From positions 1,223,001 through 1,287,000 of the forward strand of contig NZ_CP150096.1 of the NCBI RefSeq assembly GCF_038396765.1: 64,000 bases of DNA, in the 5' to 3' direction. The DNA comes from Chitinophaga caseinilytica (GTDB lineage: Bacteria > Bacteroidota > Bacteroidia > Chitinophagales > Chitinophagaceae). Below the pieces are notes generated by a model. It worked only from the letters and a program-made list of their open reading frames with translations, was not told where the DNA came from and ran no database searches. The position numbers were made by a program, and so were the translations under genes. Below are positions 17,828 to 27,083 of this stretch, one piece after another (position 1 is the first letter of the stretch; each line of letters begins with the position of its first letter).

Positions 17828-18726
17828 CTTGCTTTTTTAACTTTTTCCACCTCGATCCGCCAATCCGCGCCGCTGCCGATCTGGTATTTATACGCGAAAC
17901 TGTCTTCGTTCACCGCGATGGACAATTGCAGTAAACTATTCGTATAGGCGAGCAAGTTACCCGGCGAAACGGCGGAGAACGTGGTCACGAAAGGCATGGT
18001 GGCCTGGTACCGGAAAGAGGTGCCTTTATATATGGAGATCTTCAGGATATCGCCGTAATGGACGTCGAGCAGGTTGAGCTCCTTTTCGCCGATGTTGGTC
18101 CAGACGTTGCCGTATTGGACATCGAGGATGGGAATGTTGCCGAGGATTTTGTTCCCGGAGACTTGCGCTTTCTGGTAGGGAATGGTGACTACGGAATCCG
18201 GGAGGCGCGGGCCAACGGAGTCGAACGGGATTTTGCCTGCGGCGAGGCGCGCGCCGGTGTACGCGTACACATCGCGGCCGTGGAAGGTGTAGGATTGACC
18301 GGAGCCGGGCAGCCGGTTGCGGGATTCGTCGATTTCGCGGATGGCATCCAGGCCGAGGTGTTCCGCTACGAGCGTGAGGGTGCCGTTGTCGGGCGTCACG
18401 AAGTAGTGGCCGGATTTGGTTTTCAGCACGACAGATTTGCGCGACGAGCCCACGCCGGGGTCGATCACGGAAACGAAGACGGTACCTGCGGGCCAGTAGG
18501 CCGCCGTCTGGTAGAGGCGGTAGGCGGCTTCCCAGATGTTGTACGGAGGGATTTCGTGGGTAAGATCGAATACGGGCAAAGCGGGAGACACACCGAACGC
18601 AACGCCTTTCATCGCCGCCACGGCGCCGTCTTTCAGCCCAAAATCGGTCTGCAGCACGAGGGCGCGCTGCGCGAAAGCGATCGCCGGCAGCAGGCATACC
18701 ATCAACAGGAATAAGATCCGTTTCAT
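17824..18726 (-). CDS. Exported SAM hydrolase / hydroxide adenosyltransferase family protein (DUF62)
   Basis: A 300-residue member of the family that includes SAM hydrolases, chlorinase and fluorinase. Core motifs are ALVLQTDFGLKDGAVAAMKG, FVSVIDPGVGSSRKSVV (Asp and Arg of the conserved D-R-H triad), FVTPDNGTL, and TFHGRDVYA (the His). The C-terminal barrel domain runs from about 180. Hydroxide-adding members convert SAM to adenosine and methionine. Unusually it begins with a clear signal peptide (MKRILFLLMVCLLPAIAFA-QR), placing it outside the cytoplasm, where SAM is not expected. The substrate may therefore differ. It is first in a two-gene operon with the thioesterase. Confidence 0.85.
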   Translation of the reverse strand: MKRILFLLMVCLLPAIAFAQRALVLQTDFGLKDGAVAAMKGVAFGVSPALPVFDLTHEIPPYNIWEAAYRLYQTAAYWPAGTVFVSVIDPGVGSSRKSVVLKTKSGHYFVTPDNGTLTLVAEHLGLDAIREIDESRNRLPGSGQSYTFHGRDVYAYTGARLAAGKIPFDSVGPRLPDSVVTIPYQKAQVSGNKILGNIPILDVQYGNVWTNIGEKELNLLDVHYGDILKISIYKGTSFRYQATMPFVTTFSAVSPGNLLAYTNSLLQLSIAVNEDSFAYKYQIGSGADWRIEVEKVKKAR

Positions 18727-19330
18727 GCAAACAAATTACGCATATTGGAGGAAACGACCGTTCGCGCTACCCGCAATTACCTCCGGAAATGGGACTTTTT
18801 CAGGTTCGCTCCAAGTCCCGGATTCGACCGATAACAGCCATAACACGGATGACACGATTTTAACCCGAGGTACGTAATGCGGCCAAAAAAATCAAGTCGA
18901 TAAAATAAATACCTGCATGTCAACGTTTTGCTAACATATTTGCGGAATTTCCGTTCTTTTTGCGATCATATTTTAACCGAATATTTACTTTTGATTCAAT
19001 TTCCGGTTAATTCATGTTTCACACGAAAATGGTAAAATGGCGCAGGTTGAACGACTTACAGCGATTTATCCTTATTTTCGTTTTTATTCGATTTTCGATG
19101 AAACCGCCTGAATCAGGCGGTGGATTAACTGGTAAGATGCAGTCGCCCTAAGTCGTTAAGTGGATTTTTAAATTAGAAGGTTTCCGTACAAACAAATTAG
19201 TCCCTGCCGTTGTTCTTTTGGGTAATCCCCAAAGGAAATTTCCGACCGATCGGACTATTATTGATGTATAGACAGACATGGGATGGTATCTCTCCAGTAA
19301 TAAAAGCATGGAACTTTTTTTATTCCTTAT
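18727..19330. other. 604-bp intergenic region with a candidate far-upstream promoter
   Basis: No gene is supported here. TTTG at 18959-18962 and TACTTTTG at 18986-18993 (23-bp spacer) match a rightward Bacteroidota promoter, which would give the next gene a leader of more than 300 nt. A small stem CCGCCTG/CAGGCGG at about 19104-19120 lacks a T-run. Confidence 0.45.
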
Positions 19331-19819
19331 ATGAATATCAGGGAATACATAGATAATGGAATGGTTGAAAGTTACGTACTCGGACTTTCTGATCCCGACG
19401 AGCGCGAGGAGATGAGGAAGCTTGCCCGTGAGTATCCGGAACTTGAAACCGAATTCGACGAAGTGGAGCGCGTGATCCAGCAGCTCCTTTTCGAAGAAGC
19501 CGTATTGCCGCCTGCTACCCTTCGCCACCGCACGCTTCAGCCGCTCGACTGGGCAGATACCAATACGGAGAAGGAAGGGAAGAAACCGAATTATACTTTC
19601 ATCAACATCGCGCCGAACCAGAACCAGTACATCACGGTACACCGCGTCTGGAAATGGATTTTCATTGCGGCGTTCCTGTTGTTCAAAGCTTGTCTTTTCC
19701 TCGCCATCTATTTTTACTTCAAATACCGCCAGGTGGAAGACCGCCAGGAAGAGCGCGAGAAAATCCGTAAGGAACAAATGCAACTGGCTCCGCAAACCCG
19801 CGCGGCGCAAGGCTTCTAG
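19331..19819 (+). CDS. Anti-sigma-factor-like single-pass membrane protein
   Basis: A 162-residue protein. The N-terminus MNIREYIDNGMVESYVLGL, followed by an acidic helix (ELETEFDEVERVIQQLLFE) and PPATLRHRTL, resembles the cytoplasmic domain of Bacteroidota RskA-like anti-sigma factors. A single transmembrane helix (WIFIAAFLLFKACLFLAIYFYF, about 108-130) is followed by a short charged coiled tail. It lacks the large periplasmic domain of typical RskA, and no ECF sigma gene is adjacent. The partner is unknown, and the assignment rests on N-terminal resemblance. Confidence 0.6.
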   Translation: MNIREYIDNGMVESYVLGLSDPDEREEMRKLAREYPELETEFDEVERVIQQLLFEEAVLPPATLRHRTLQPLDWADTNTEKEGKKPNYTFINIAPNQNQYITVHRVWKWIFIAAFLLFKACLFLAIYFYFKYRQVEDRQEEREKIRKEQMQLAPQTRAAQGF

Positions 19820-19822
19820 TTA

Positions 19823-20458
19823 TCACTGGCTCCCCAGCCTGATCCCTTCATTCACACCTGCCAGTAACATCTGCACGCCCAGCACGGCTAAAATCAAGCC
19901 CATCATTTTGGTGATGACTGTCATGGTATTATTCCCCAGTAACCGCACGATGTGCCCGCCAGACAGGAACAGCAAATACGCGATATAGCACAGCACGCCG
20001 TAAACGACGATCACGATGACCGTATGCCATTTATCGGCAGACGCGGCATAGTTCATGGCGGTGGTGATAGTGCCCGGGCCGGCCATGAGGGGCATGGCGA
20101 GCGGGGTAACGGCTACCGAAATGCCGGGGTCGCCTTCTTTGGCGTCGATACGTTTTTCGGGATGGGGTTTGTCTTCGAGGATCATCCTGTAGCCCACAAC
20201 AAACAGCAGGATGCCGCCTGTGATGCGCAATGCGGGAAGGGAAATGTTGAAGAGATGCAGGATGGAATTCCCCGCCACGCTGAATACCACGATGATGATA
20301 AACGCCACGATGACGGATTTCAGCGCAATTTGCCTGCGTTGGGCCGGCGTCATGTAATCGGTAAGGTCCAGGAAAACGGGGACGTTGGCGATGGGGTTGA
20401 CGATGGAAAAGAAACCCATGAACACGGCCGTCGCGAACCCGATATAGCTGCCCGTCAT
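19823..20458 (-). CDS. MarC-family integral membrane protein
   Basis: A 211-residue inner-membrane protein with six predicted helices and MarC signatures near the start (FFSIVNPIANVPVFLDLT) and middle (PLAMPLMAGPGTITTAM). Despite its name the family is not established in antibiotic resistance; its substrate is unknown. The ATG at 20458 is chosen because it overlaps the permease stop by ATGA (20455-20458) and begins MTGSYIGFATAVFMGFFSI; the upstream extension is out-of-frame permease sequence. The stop lies 3 bp from the convergent anti-sigma-like gene. Confidence 0.9.
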   Translation of the reverse strand: MTGSYIGFATAVFMGFFSIVNPIANVPVFLDLTDYMTPAQRRQIALKSVIVAFIIIVVFSVAGNSILHLFNISLPALRITGGILLFVVGYRMILEDKPHPEKRIDAKEGDPGISVAVTPLAMPLMAGPGTITTAMNYAASADKWHTVIVIVVYGVLCYIAYLLFLSGGHIVRLLGNNTMTVITKMMGLILAVLGVQMLLAGVNEGIRLGSQ

Positions 20459-21777
20459 GGTGCGTCTTTTTTCGGATGAACGATGTTGGGCTTTACTTTC
20501 CGCCCGGTAGACAGGCGTATCAGCCATTCGGCCAAAAACGAAAACACGAGGAAGATCCCGGTAACGAGTAAGTGCCGCGGTGCGCCGGTGGCGTCTACGA
20601 TCACGACCAGTATCACCGTTCCGCAGCTGACGATCGCCGCCAGCCACGCGATCCACGGCGTGGCTTTCGTTTCTTTCAGCACCCGGAGATGGCCGATATT
20701 GACGGCGCTGTAGCAAAGCAGCATGGCCATACCGCCGAGGGATGCGATCACGGAAAGGTCGAATAGCATGATCAGCGCAATGATGCAGACGCCGGTGATG
20801 GCGAGCCCCTCCGTGCCGCGGCCCCACAGATGTTTCTCGAAAGCCTTCGGCAGCGTGCCGTACGCGGCCATGACGTACGAATTATTGCCCGTGGAAAAGA
20901 GATTGGCGTTGATGGCCGTGATGCTCGACACCAGCGCGGCTACAGACACGATCACGAACCCGGTGTTCCCCAGCATGGGGCGCGCAGCTTCGGCCAGGGC
21001 GGTTTCCTTTGCAGCTACCACCTGGTCTGCACTGAGGTTCCCGAACACGACGATCGCCAGCACGATGTACACGCCGGTCACCAGCAGAATGGTGGTCATA
21101 ATGGCCCGGGGGAGCGTTTTGGCGGGATTGTCGATATGCTCCACGGCGCCGCTGATCACGTTGAAGCCGGTATAAGCGAAGAAAGTGACGGCCACGCTGC
21201 TGAGGAGACTGCTGGGGGCCAGGTGCGCTGGGAAGGCGAGGTTTTCCGGCTGGATGGTATAAAAACCGAGGATGGCGAAACCGAACAATACGGTCAGTTT
21301 CACAGCCACGAAAATTTTCTCCACCCGCGCGAACGCGGTGACGCTCACGAAGTTGAGGACCACCAGCGCCGCCACGATGCCCGCGGCGGTGAGGTTCTGC
21401 ACCCAGTCTGCACCGCCGTGGCCCAGCAATACGGCCGCATAAGCGCCGAAGGATTTAGCGACTACGGCAGACAGTACGATCATGCTGACGTAATAAAATA
21501 TCCCCATCCCGCCGGAGTAAATGTTCACCCCGTAAGCCTGTACCAGGTATTCGAGCACCCCGCCGTTAGACGGGTAGCGCGCGCCCAGGCGGGCAAAGGA
21601 ATATCCGCAAAGGATGGTGATGCCTCCGGCGATGAGGAAAGACAGCCAGGTGGCCGAACCTACGATGGCGCCCGTTTGGCCCAACAGGGCAAAAATGCCC
21701 GCGCCGATCATGGCGCCGATCCCCATGGATATGGCGGCGGAAAGGGAAAGATTGCCCTTCTTGGTCTTTTTTACCAT
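20455..21777 (-). CDS. APC-family amino acid permease
   Basis: A 440-residue transporter with about 12 transmembrane helices. The APC signature GIGAMIGAGIFALLGQTGAIVG lies in helix 1 (about 18-40), and RYPSNGGVLEYLVQAYG in the second/third helix region. A conserved GFNVISGAVEHIDNPAKTLPRAI loop (about 205-228) is typical of cationic or general amino acid permeases. It imports amino acids by proton symport or exchange; the substrate is unresolved. It is translationally coupled to the MarC gene and divergent from aspA. Confidence 0.9.
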   Translation of the reverse strand: MVKKTKKGNLSLSAAISMGIGAMIGAGIFALLGQTGAIVGSATWLSFLIAGGITILCGYSFARLGARYPSNGGVLEYLVQAYGVNIYSGGMGIFYYVSMIVLSAVVAKSFGAYAAVLLGHGGADWVQNLTAAGIVAALVVLNFVSVTAFARVEKIFVAVKLTVLFGFAILGFYTIQPENLAFPAHLAPSSLLSSVAVTFFAYTGFNVISGAVEHIDNPAKTLPRAIMTTILLVTGVYIVLAIVVFGNLSADQVVAAKETALAEAARPMLGNTGFVIVSVAALVSSITAINANLFSTGNNSYVMAAYGTLPKAFEKHLWGRGTEGLAITGVCIIALIMLFDLSVIASLGGMAMLLCYSAVNIGHLRVLKETKATPWIAWLAAIVSCGTVILVVIVDATGAPRHLLVTGIFLVFSFLAEWLIRLSTGRKVKPNIVHPKKDAP

Positions 21778-21904
21778 TTGAGGTGTATGTTCTTAAGTAA
21801 TGCGGAACACTACAAATTGTTCATTCTCCGCTTGTAAACAAATTCCGCCGCCGCACTGTTTTAATGGAAACGAATTTTGCACAAACACTCTCAATCCCCC
21901 TATT

Positions 21905-23311
21905 ATGGCACAACGCAGAGAACATGACTTTTTAGGCGAACGCGAAATCCCGGCCGACGTGTATTATGGAATCCAGACCCTCCGGGCCATCGAGAATTTC
22001 CACATCACCGGCATCCCGCTGAACACGGAACCCCTGTTTGTCCAGGCCCTCGCATATGTGAAGAAAGGCGCCGCCATGGCCAATGCAGAGCTCGGTGCGC
22101 TCGATAAGAACATCGCGGAGCATATCATAAAAGCCAGCGACCGGGTGATCAACGGCGAATTCGATTCCCAGTTCATCACCGACCTCATCCAGGGCGGCGC
22201 GGGCACCAGCGTGAATATGAACGCCAATGAAGTGATCGCCAACGTGGCACTCGAAATGATGGGCAAAAAGAAAGGTGAATACGATTTCTGCCATCCCAAC
22301 AACCACGTCAATTGCTCGCAATCCACCAACGACGCCTACCCCACCGCGTTCCGCATCGCGCTGATCAATAAACTGTCGTCCTACAAACAAAGCCTCGCCG
22401 CGCTCGCAGAGTCGTTCGACAAGAAAGGCGACGAATTCAAACAGGTCCTCAAAATGGGGCGCACCCAATTGCAGGACGCGGTGCCCATGAGCATGGGCGA
22501 CGAGTTCAAAGCCTTCGCCACCACCATCCGCGAAGAGCTGGCCCGTGTCGAGGAAAGCAAACGGCTGATCTCCGAGATCAACATGGGCGCTACGGCCATC
22601 GGTACCGGCGTGAACGCGCCCGACGGTTATGCCGAGCTCGTGACGAAACATCTCGCCAGGATCACGGGCCTGCCGCTGGTGTTGGCCAGCGACCTCATCG
22701 AGGCTACGGTAGACACGGGCGCGTACGTGCAGTTGTCGGGCGTGCTGAAACGCACGGCTGTGAAGGTTTCCAAGATATGTAACGATTTACGCCTGCTCTC
22801 CTCCGGCCCGCGTTGCGGCCTCAACGAAATCAATCTGCCACCCATGCAGCCGGGCTCGTCCATCATGCCGGGCAAAGTGAACCCCGTGATCCCCGAAGTC
22901 GTGAACCAGACGGCGTTTTACGTGATCGGGCAAGACCTTACACTGACCCTCGCCGCCGAAGCCGGCCAGTTACAGCTGAACGTGATGGAACCGGTGATCG
23001 GTTTCGCGCTGTTCACGTCCATCACCTATATGACGAACGCCTGCAACACCCTCCGCGAAAAATGTGTGGATGGGATCACAGCCAACGCGAAGCATACCCA
23101 GGAAATGGTCATGCAAAGCATCGGTATCGTAACGCAGCTCAACCCCATCATCGGTTACGAACAATCGGCCGCCATTGCGCGCGAAGCGCTGGAAACGGGC
23201 AAGTCGGTACACGATATCGCGGTGAAGGAAAAGAAACTGGTGACGCAGCAAAAGTGGGATGAGATATTCACGTTCGACAATATGATCCGCCCCAAATTCA
23301 TTAACAGTTAA
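21905..23311 (+). CDS. aspA: Aspartate ammonia-lyase
   Basis: A 468-residue fumarase/aspartase-superfamily enzyme converting L-aspartate to fumarate and ammonia. The superfamily signature GSSIMPGKVNP lies at about 317-327 (catalytic Ser loop), with QSTNDAYPTA (about 138) and TQLQDAVPMSMG (about 185) as substrate loops. LGEREIPADVYYGIQTLRAIENF near the N-terminus is typical of aspartase. The ATG at 21905 matches homologue starts. It heads an operon with asparaginase, a Dcu transporter and a porin, so it supplies fumarate from asparagine/aspartate. Confidence 0.96.
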   Translation: MAQRREHDFLGEREIPADVYYGIQTLRAIENFHITGIPLNTEPLFVQALAYVKKGAAMANAELGALDKNIAEHIIKASDRVINGEFDSQFITDLIQGGAGTSVNMNANEVIANVALEMMGKKKGEYDFCHPNNHVNCSQSTNDAYPTAFRIALINKLSSYKQSLAALAESFDKKGDEFKQVLKMGRTQLQDAVPMSMGDEFKAFATTIREELARVEESKRLISEINMGATAIGTGVNAPDGYAELVTKHLARITGLPLVLASDLIEATVDTGAYVQLSGVLKRTAVKVSKICNDLRLLSSGPRCGLNEINLPPMQPGSSIMPGKVNPVIPEVVNQTAFYVIGQDLTLTLAAEAGQLQLNVMEPVIGFALFTSITYMTNACNTLREKCVDGITANAKHTQEMVMQSIGIVTQLNPIIGYEQSAAIAREALETGKSVHDIAVKEKKLVTQQKWDEIFTFDNMIRPKFINS

Positions 23312-23325
23312 TTGTTGTTGTGCTT

Positions 23326-24387
23326 ATGAAAAACGTATTGTTGCTATTGCTGGCAAGCACCTGCTGGATGCTGCGCCCTGCCCGCGGACAGAACGCCAAT
23401 TTACCCAATGTCGTGATCCTGGCAACGGGCGGCACGATAGCCGGGGCAGGGGAATCCAGCGTGGGAACGGCCTACACGGCCGGGAAACTCCCGATAGACG
23501 ACCTGTTGAACGCCGTACCGGAAGCGCGGAAGATCGCCAATCTCCGGGGCGAACAAGTGGCCAGCGTCGGCAGCCAGGCCATGCACGACAGCGTGTGGCT
23601 GAAGCTCGCCCACCGCATCAACGAGCTCGCGCAGCGCAGCGATGTGGACGGGATCGTGATCACGCATGGTACAGACACGGAAGGCGAAACGGGATTCTTT
23701 CTCCAGCTGACCGTCAAAACCACCAAACCCGTGGTACTCGTGGGCGCGATGCGCTCCGCTACCGCACTGTCGGCCGACGGGCCGCTCAATCTCTACAATG
23801 GCATCGTGGTGGCGGCGAACAAAACTTCGGCAGACCGCGGTGTGCTTGTGGCCATGAACGATTACATCTATTCCGCGAGAGACGTCACCAAAACCAACAC
23901 CACCAACGTTTCCACGTTCCAGGCGCCGAATACAGGCCCGCTGGGCGTGGTGATGGACGGGAAGGTGGAATTTTATCACCGCATCATCCGCAAGCATACG
24001 CACCAGACGGAATTCGACGTGAGCAAGGTGAATTCCTTGCCAAAAGTCGATATCTTGTACGGGTACGCCAATACGAATCCCGTGCTGGTAGACGCATTGG
24101 TGAAAGACGGCGTACAGGGCATCGTGATCGCGGGTGTGGGGAACGGCAACCTTTACCCTACCGTGGAAGAGCGCGTGAAGAAGATCACCCGCCAGGGCAT
24201 CGCGGTAGTGCGCTCCAACCGCACCGGCAGCGGCCGCGTGCTGTTGAACGCAGAAACGGACGACACCGCATTGGGTACCATCGCGGCAGACGACCTCAAT
24301 CCGCAGAAAGCCCGCATCCTCCTGCAGTTGGCATTACTGAAGACGAAAGACACGAAGAAGATCCAGGAAATGTTTTTTGAGTATTGA
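23326..24387 (+). CDS. ansB: Type II L-asparaginase, exported
   Basis: A 353-residue enzyme hydrolysing asparagine to aspartate and ammonia. A signal peptide (MKNVLLLLLASTCWMLRPARG-QN) places it in the periplasm. The first threonine motif is LATGGTIAG (about 32-40), and the second THGTDTEGET (about 112-121) has the T-D-K triad region; the usual M-E of TDTMEET is EG here. SADGPLNLYNG follows. It starts 14 bp after aspA, and its product aspartate feeds AspA. The upstream in-frame start at 23320 is not needed. Confidence 0.95.
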   Translation: MKNVLLLLLASTCWMLRPARGQNANLPNVVILATGGTIAGAGESSVGTAYTAGKLPIDDLLNAVPEARKIANLRGEQVASVGSQAMHDSVWLKLAHRINELAQRSDVDGIVITHGTDTEGETGFFLQLTVKTTKPVVLVGAMRSATALSADGPLNLYNGIVVAANKTSADRGVLVAMNDYIYSARDVTKTNTTNVSTFQAPNTGPLGVVMDGKVEFYHRIIRKHTHQTEFDVSKVNSLPKVDILYGYANTNPVLVDALVKDGVQGIVIAGVGNGNLYPTVEERVKKITRQGIAVVRSNRTGSGRVLLNAETDDTALGTIAADDLNPQKARILLQLALLKTKDTKKIQEMFFEY

Positions 24388-24424
24388 CATCGCTTCCAAC
24401 ATAACAACCACGTAAAAAGAAAAC

Positions 24425-25765
24425 ATGATCTGGATCCAATTTGCCATTCTCCTGGTGGCTATCCTCATCGGCGCCCGCATGAAAGGTATCGGCCTGGGCG
24501 TGATGGGCATGGCGGCCCTTGCCCTTTACCTTTTCGTATTCCGCATGCGGCCGGCAGAGCCGCCTATAGACGTGATGCTCATCATCCTCGCCGTGGTTTC
24601 CACAGCGGCCACCATGCAGGCGGCCGGCGGGATGGATTACCTTGTTCGCATCGCGGAAAAGATACTGCGGAGCAAACCATCGATGATCACGCTGCTGGGC
24701 CCGCTGGTGACGTTCGCGTTCACCCTCTTCGCGGGAACGGCGCATATCACGTATTCACTGCTGCCTATCATTTCGGAAGTGGCTACCAAGAAGCGCATCC
24801 GGCCGGAAAGGCCCCTGAGCATATCGGTGATCGCCTCGCATCTGGGCATCACGGCCAGTCCCATTTCCGCGGCAACGGCGGCCATGATCACCATCCTGGC
24901 CGGTCAGATCGAACTGGTGCATATCCTGAAAGTATGCATCCCCGCCTGTATTGTCGGCATTCTCTGCGGCGTGGCGGTGGTGTGGAAGAAGGGGAAGGAA
25001 CTGGAGAAAGACCCTGTGTTCCTGGAGAAAATGAAAGATCCGGAATTTGCGCGGGAGCTGGATGCGCACTCCGCGTCTGACAATACCCCGCTGAAGCCCG
25101 GCGCCAAGATATCCGTGATCATTTTTGCCGTGGCGGTACTGCTGATCGTACTGGTAGGGGCTTTCCCGTCGATGTTGCCATCGTTCGAGCCCGGTGCCGC
25201 GAACCTTTCCGTGAACGCGAACGGTACCATCAAAATGGCGGCGGTGATCGAACTGGTGATGCTGGGCGCCGCGGCGCTGATGCTCCTGTTCACCAAAACT
25301 TCCACCACCGACGTGGCCAAGGCCAGCCTGTTTACCGCAGGTGCGCAGGCCGTTGTGTCGATTTTCGGGGTGGTGTGGATGAGCGCCACTTTCATGGAAG
25401 CGAATTCCGCCGCCATCGAAGGTGCGTTGGGAGATATGGTGAAAGCCGCTCCGTGGACGTTCGCCATCGCCCTGTTCCTGTTGAGCATGCTGCTTTTCAG
25501 CCAGGCCGCCACTACCAAGGCACTCATGCCGCTGGGCGTGTTGCTGGGCATCGCCCCGATGAACCTCGTGGCCATGTTCCCCGCTACCAATGGCGATTTC
25601 GTGCTGCCGGGCTACCCCACGCTGCTGGCCGCTATCAACTTCGACCGCACGGGCAGCACCTATATCGGGAAATACCTCATCAATCATAGTTTCATGTTAC
25701 CGGGGCTCGTGGCCGTGTCGGCGAGCGTGGCCTCGGGGTTCCTGTTTGCCCACCTATTCTGGTAG
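24425..25765 (+). CDS. dcuB: Anaerobic C4-dicarboxylate transporter, DcuA/DcuB family
   Basis: A 446-residue inner-membrane protein with about 12 helices. Family hallmarks are ILAVVSTAATMQAAGGMDYLV, FTLFAGTAHITYSLLPIISEVA, and IASHLGITASPISAATAAM. It exchanges aspartate, fumarate or malate for succinate, supporting fumarate respiration or aspartate uptake. Position directly after aspA and ansB fits an aspartate-in, succinate-out role. Whether it behaves as DcuA or DcuB cannot be told from sequence. Confidence 0.92.
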   Translation: MIWIQFAILLVAILIGARMKGIGLGVMGMAALALYLFVFRMRPAEPPIDVMLIILAVVSTAATMQAAGGMDYLVRIAEKILRSKPSMITLLGPLVTFAFTLFAGTAHITYSLLPIISEVATKKRIRPERPLSISVIASHLGITASPISAATAAMITILAGQIELVHILKVCIPACIVGILCGVAVVWKKGKELEKDPVFLEKMKDPEFARELDAHSASDNTPLKPGAKISVIIFAVAVLLIVLVGAFPSMLPSFEPGAANLSVNANGTIKMAAVIELVMLGAAALMLLFTKTSTTDVAKASLFTAGAQAVVSIFGVVWMSATFMEANSAAIEGALGDMVKAAPWTFAIALFLLSMLLFSQAATTKALMPLGVLLGIAPMNLVAMFPATNGDFVLPGYPTLLAAINFDRTGSTYIGKYLINHSFMLPGLVAVSASVASGFLFAHLFW

Positions 25766-25784
25766 AACCCTAAAAAACCGATGT

Positions 25785-26978
25785 ATGAAGAAAAGCCGTA
25801 CCCTTCTCTGGCTGCTGCTCCTCCTGCCCGCTGCGCTCATGGCGCAGGTGCACGAACGGCAGACAGACGATACGTCGATCCACAGTGTCCCATTTATCCC
25901 GGTCAGCAAACAGTCGCTGTTGTCGAACGTGGACGTGATCGCTAACATGCAGATGTCTTTCCAGAACGAATTCAGCGAAGGCACCTACCAGCAGTCCCGC
26001 TTCGTCATGAACCAGTTCCGGCTGGAAATCCGCGGGAAGGTGCACGATAAGGTATATTTCCGGTTCCGCGACCGGTACACCCGTGGCGTGGTGCCGCAAA
26101 CGATCGATAATATCAGCCGTAGCACGGATCTGGCTTTTCTTCGGTTCGACGCGAACGACAGCTGGAGCATTTACGCCGGTAAACTGTGCGCCGACTGGGG
26201 TGGGTTCGAGTTCGACGCCAATCCCATCGAGATTTACGAGTATTCCGACATCATCGAGTACGCCGACAATTTTCTGGTAGGCGCGGGCGTTTCGTATATG
26301 TTGCCCGACAAGCAGAACCAGTTCACCGTTCAGCTGCTGAACAGCCGTACGGCGAGTTTCACGGAATTGTACGATACTACCGCGCTGCCGGGCATCAAAC
26401 CGGCGAAGTTCCCCTTCGCGGGGGTGCTCAACTGGCGCGGCAATTTCGGGAAATTCAGCACGTTGTGGTCGTACTCCGTGTTCCGCGAAGCCGAAAACGA
26501 ATACATGAATTACCTGGCGCTGGGGAACCAGTTCCAGACCGGGAAGTTCCACATCCAGTACGATTTCAAATGGAGCCGCGAAGCGCTCGACCGGAAAGGC
26601 ATCGTTTCAGGGATCACCGACAACATGGGCATCAAGCACGCGTATCGCGCCAGGTACATGAGCCACTGGGTGCGGCTCGACTGGCACCTGTCCTCCAAAG
26701 TCAACCTGTTTTTCGTGGGCATGATGGACGACGCTTACTGGAAACCTTCAGGGACCACGTTGCCGGCGAACACGTCTACCAACAAGTTGCGGACGGCGTG
26801 GGGATATATTCCCGGAGTGGAAGTGTATCCGTTCAAAAACCTGAACCTCAAAGTGTTCGGGACTTTCATCGGAAGAAAATACGTGTATACCGATTACGCG
26901 AAATCGAATTTCGGTATGGCCAACACGGATAACTACCGTGCGTCGATCGGAATTATCAGCCCATTGGTCATCTTATAA
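25785..26978 (+). CDS. Outer-membrane porin of the OprO/OprP type
   Basis: A 397-residue exported protein: signal peptide (MKKSRTLLWLLLLLPAALMA-QV) followed by amphipathic alternating strands ending in an aromatic/hydrophobic residue (SPLVIL). The segment FVMNQFRLEIRGKVHDKVYFRFRDRYTRG near residue 70-98 is typical of phosphate-selective porin-like barrels. Nineteen bases after dcuB, it probably admits asparagine, aspartate or C4-dicarboxylates through the outer membrane. The ATG at 25785 is chosen for the signal peptide. Confidence 0.85.
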   Translation: MKKSRTLLWLLLLLPAALMAQVHERQTDDTSIHSVPFIPVSKQSLLSNVDVIANMQMSFQNEFSEGTYQQSRFVMNQFRLEIRGKVHDKVYFRFRDRYTRGVVPQTIDNISRSTDLAFLRFDANDSWSIYAGKLCADWGGFEFDANPIEIYEYSDIIEYADNFLVGAGVSYMLPDKQNQFTVQLLNSRTASFTELYDTTALPGIKPAKFPFAGVLNWRGNFGKFSTLWSYSVFREAENEYMNYLALGNQFQTGKFHIQYDFKWSREALDRKGIVSGITDNMGIKHAYRARYMSHWVRLDWHLSSKVNLFFVGMMDDAYWKPSGTTLPANTSTNKLRTAWGYIPGVEVYPFKNLNLKVFGTFIGRKYVYTDYAKSNFGMANTDNYRASIGIISPLVIL

Positions 26979-27053
26979 CGTACGGAACGGATCCTGAGCG
27001 CCGGCGGTTTTATCAGCGGACAAACAACACATCGCAGGCAGGAGGGATCCGTT

Positions 27054-27061
27054 TATCTTTG
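27054..27061 (+). promoter_or_regulatory. TAnnTTTG -7 promoter element for the VOC gene
   Basis: TATCTTTG lies 22 bp before the ATG at 27084. No clear -33 TTG is seen at the correct distance. Confidence 0.45.
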
Positions 27062-27083
27062 TATCAAAAAGAACCAACTTTAC

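Noticed and set aside
19104..19120. Hairpin CCGCCTG/CAGGCGG as a terminator
   Set aside because: No T-run follows on either strand.
20459..20827. N-terminal extension of the MarC-family protein
   Set aside because: The extension lies inside the permease gene in another frame and is Arg/His-rich; MarC homologues start near MTGSY at 20458.
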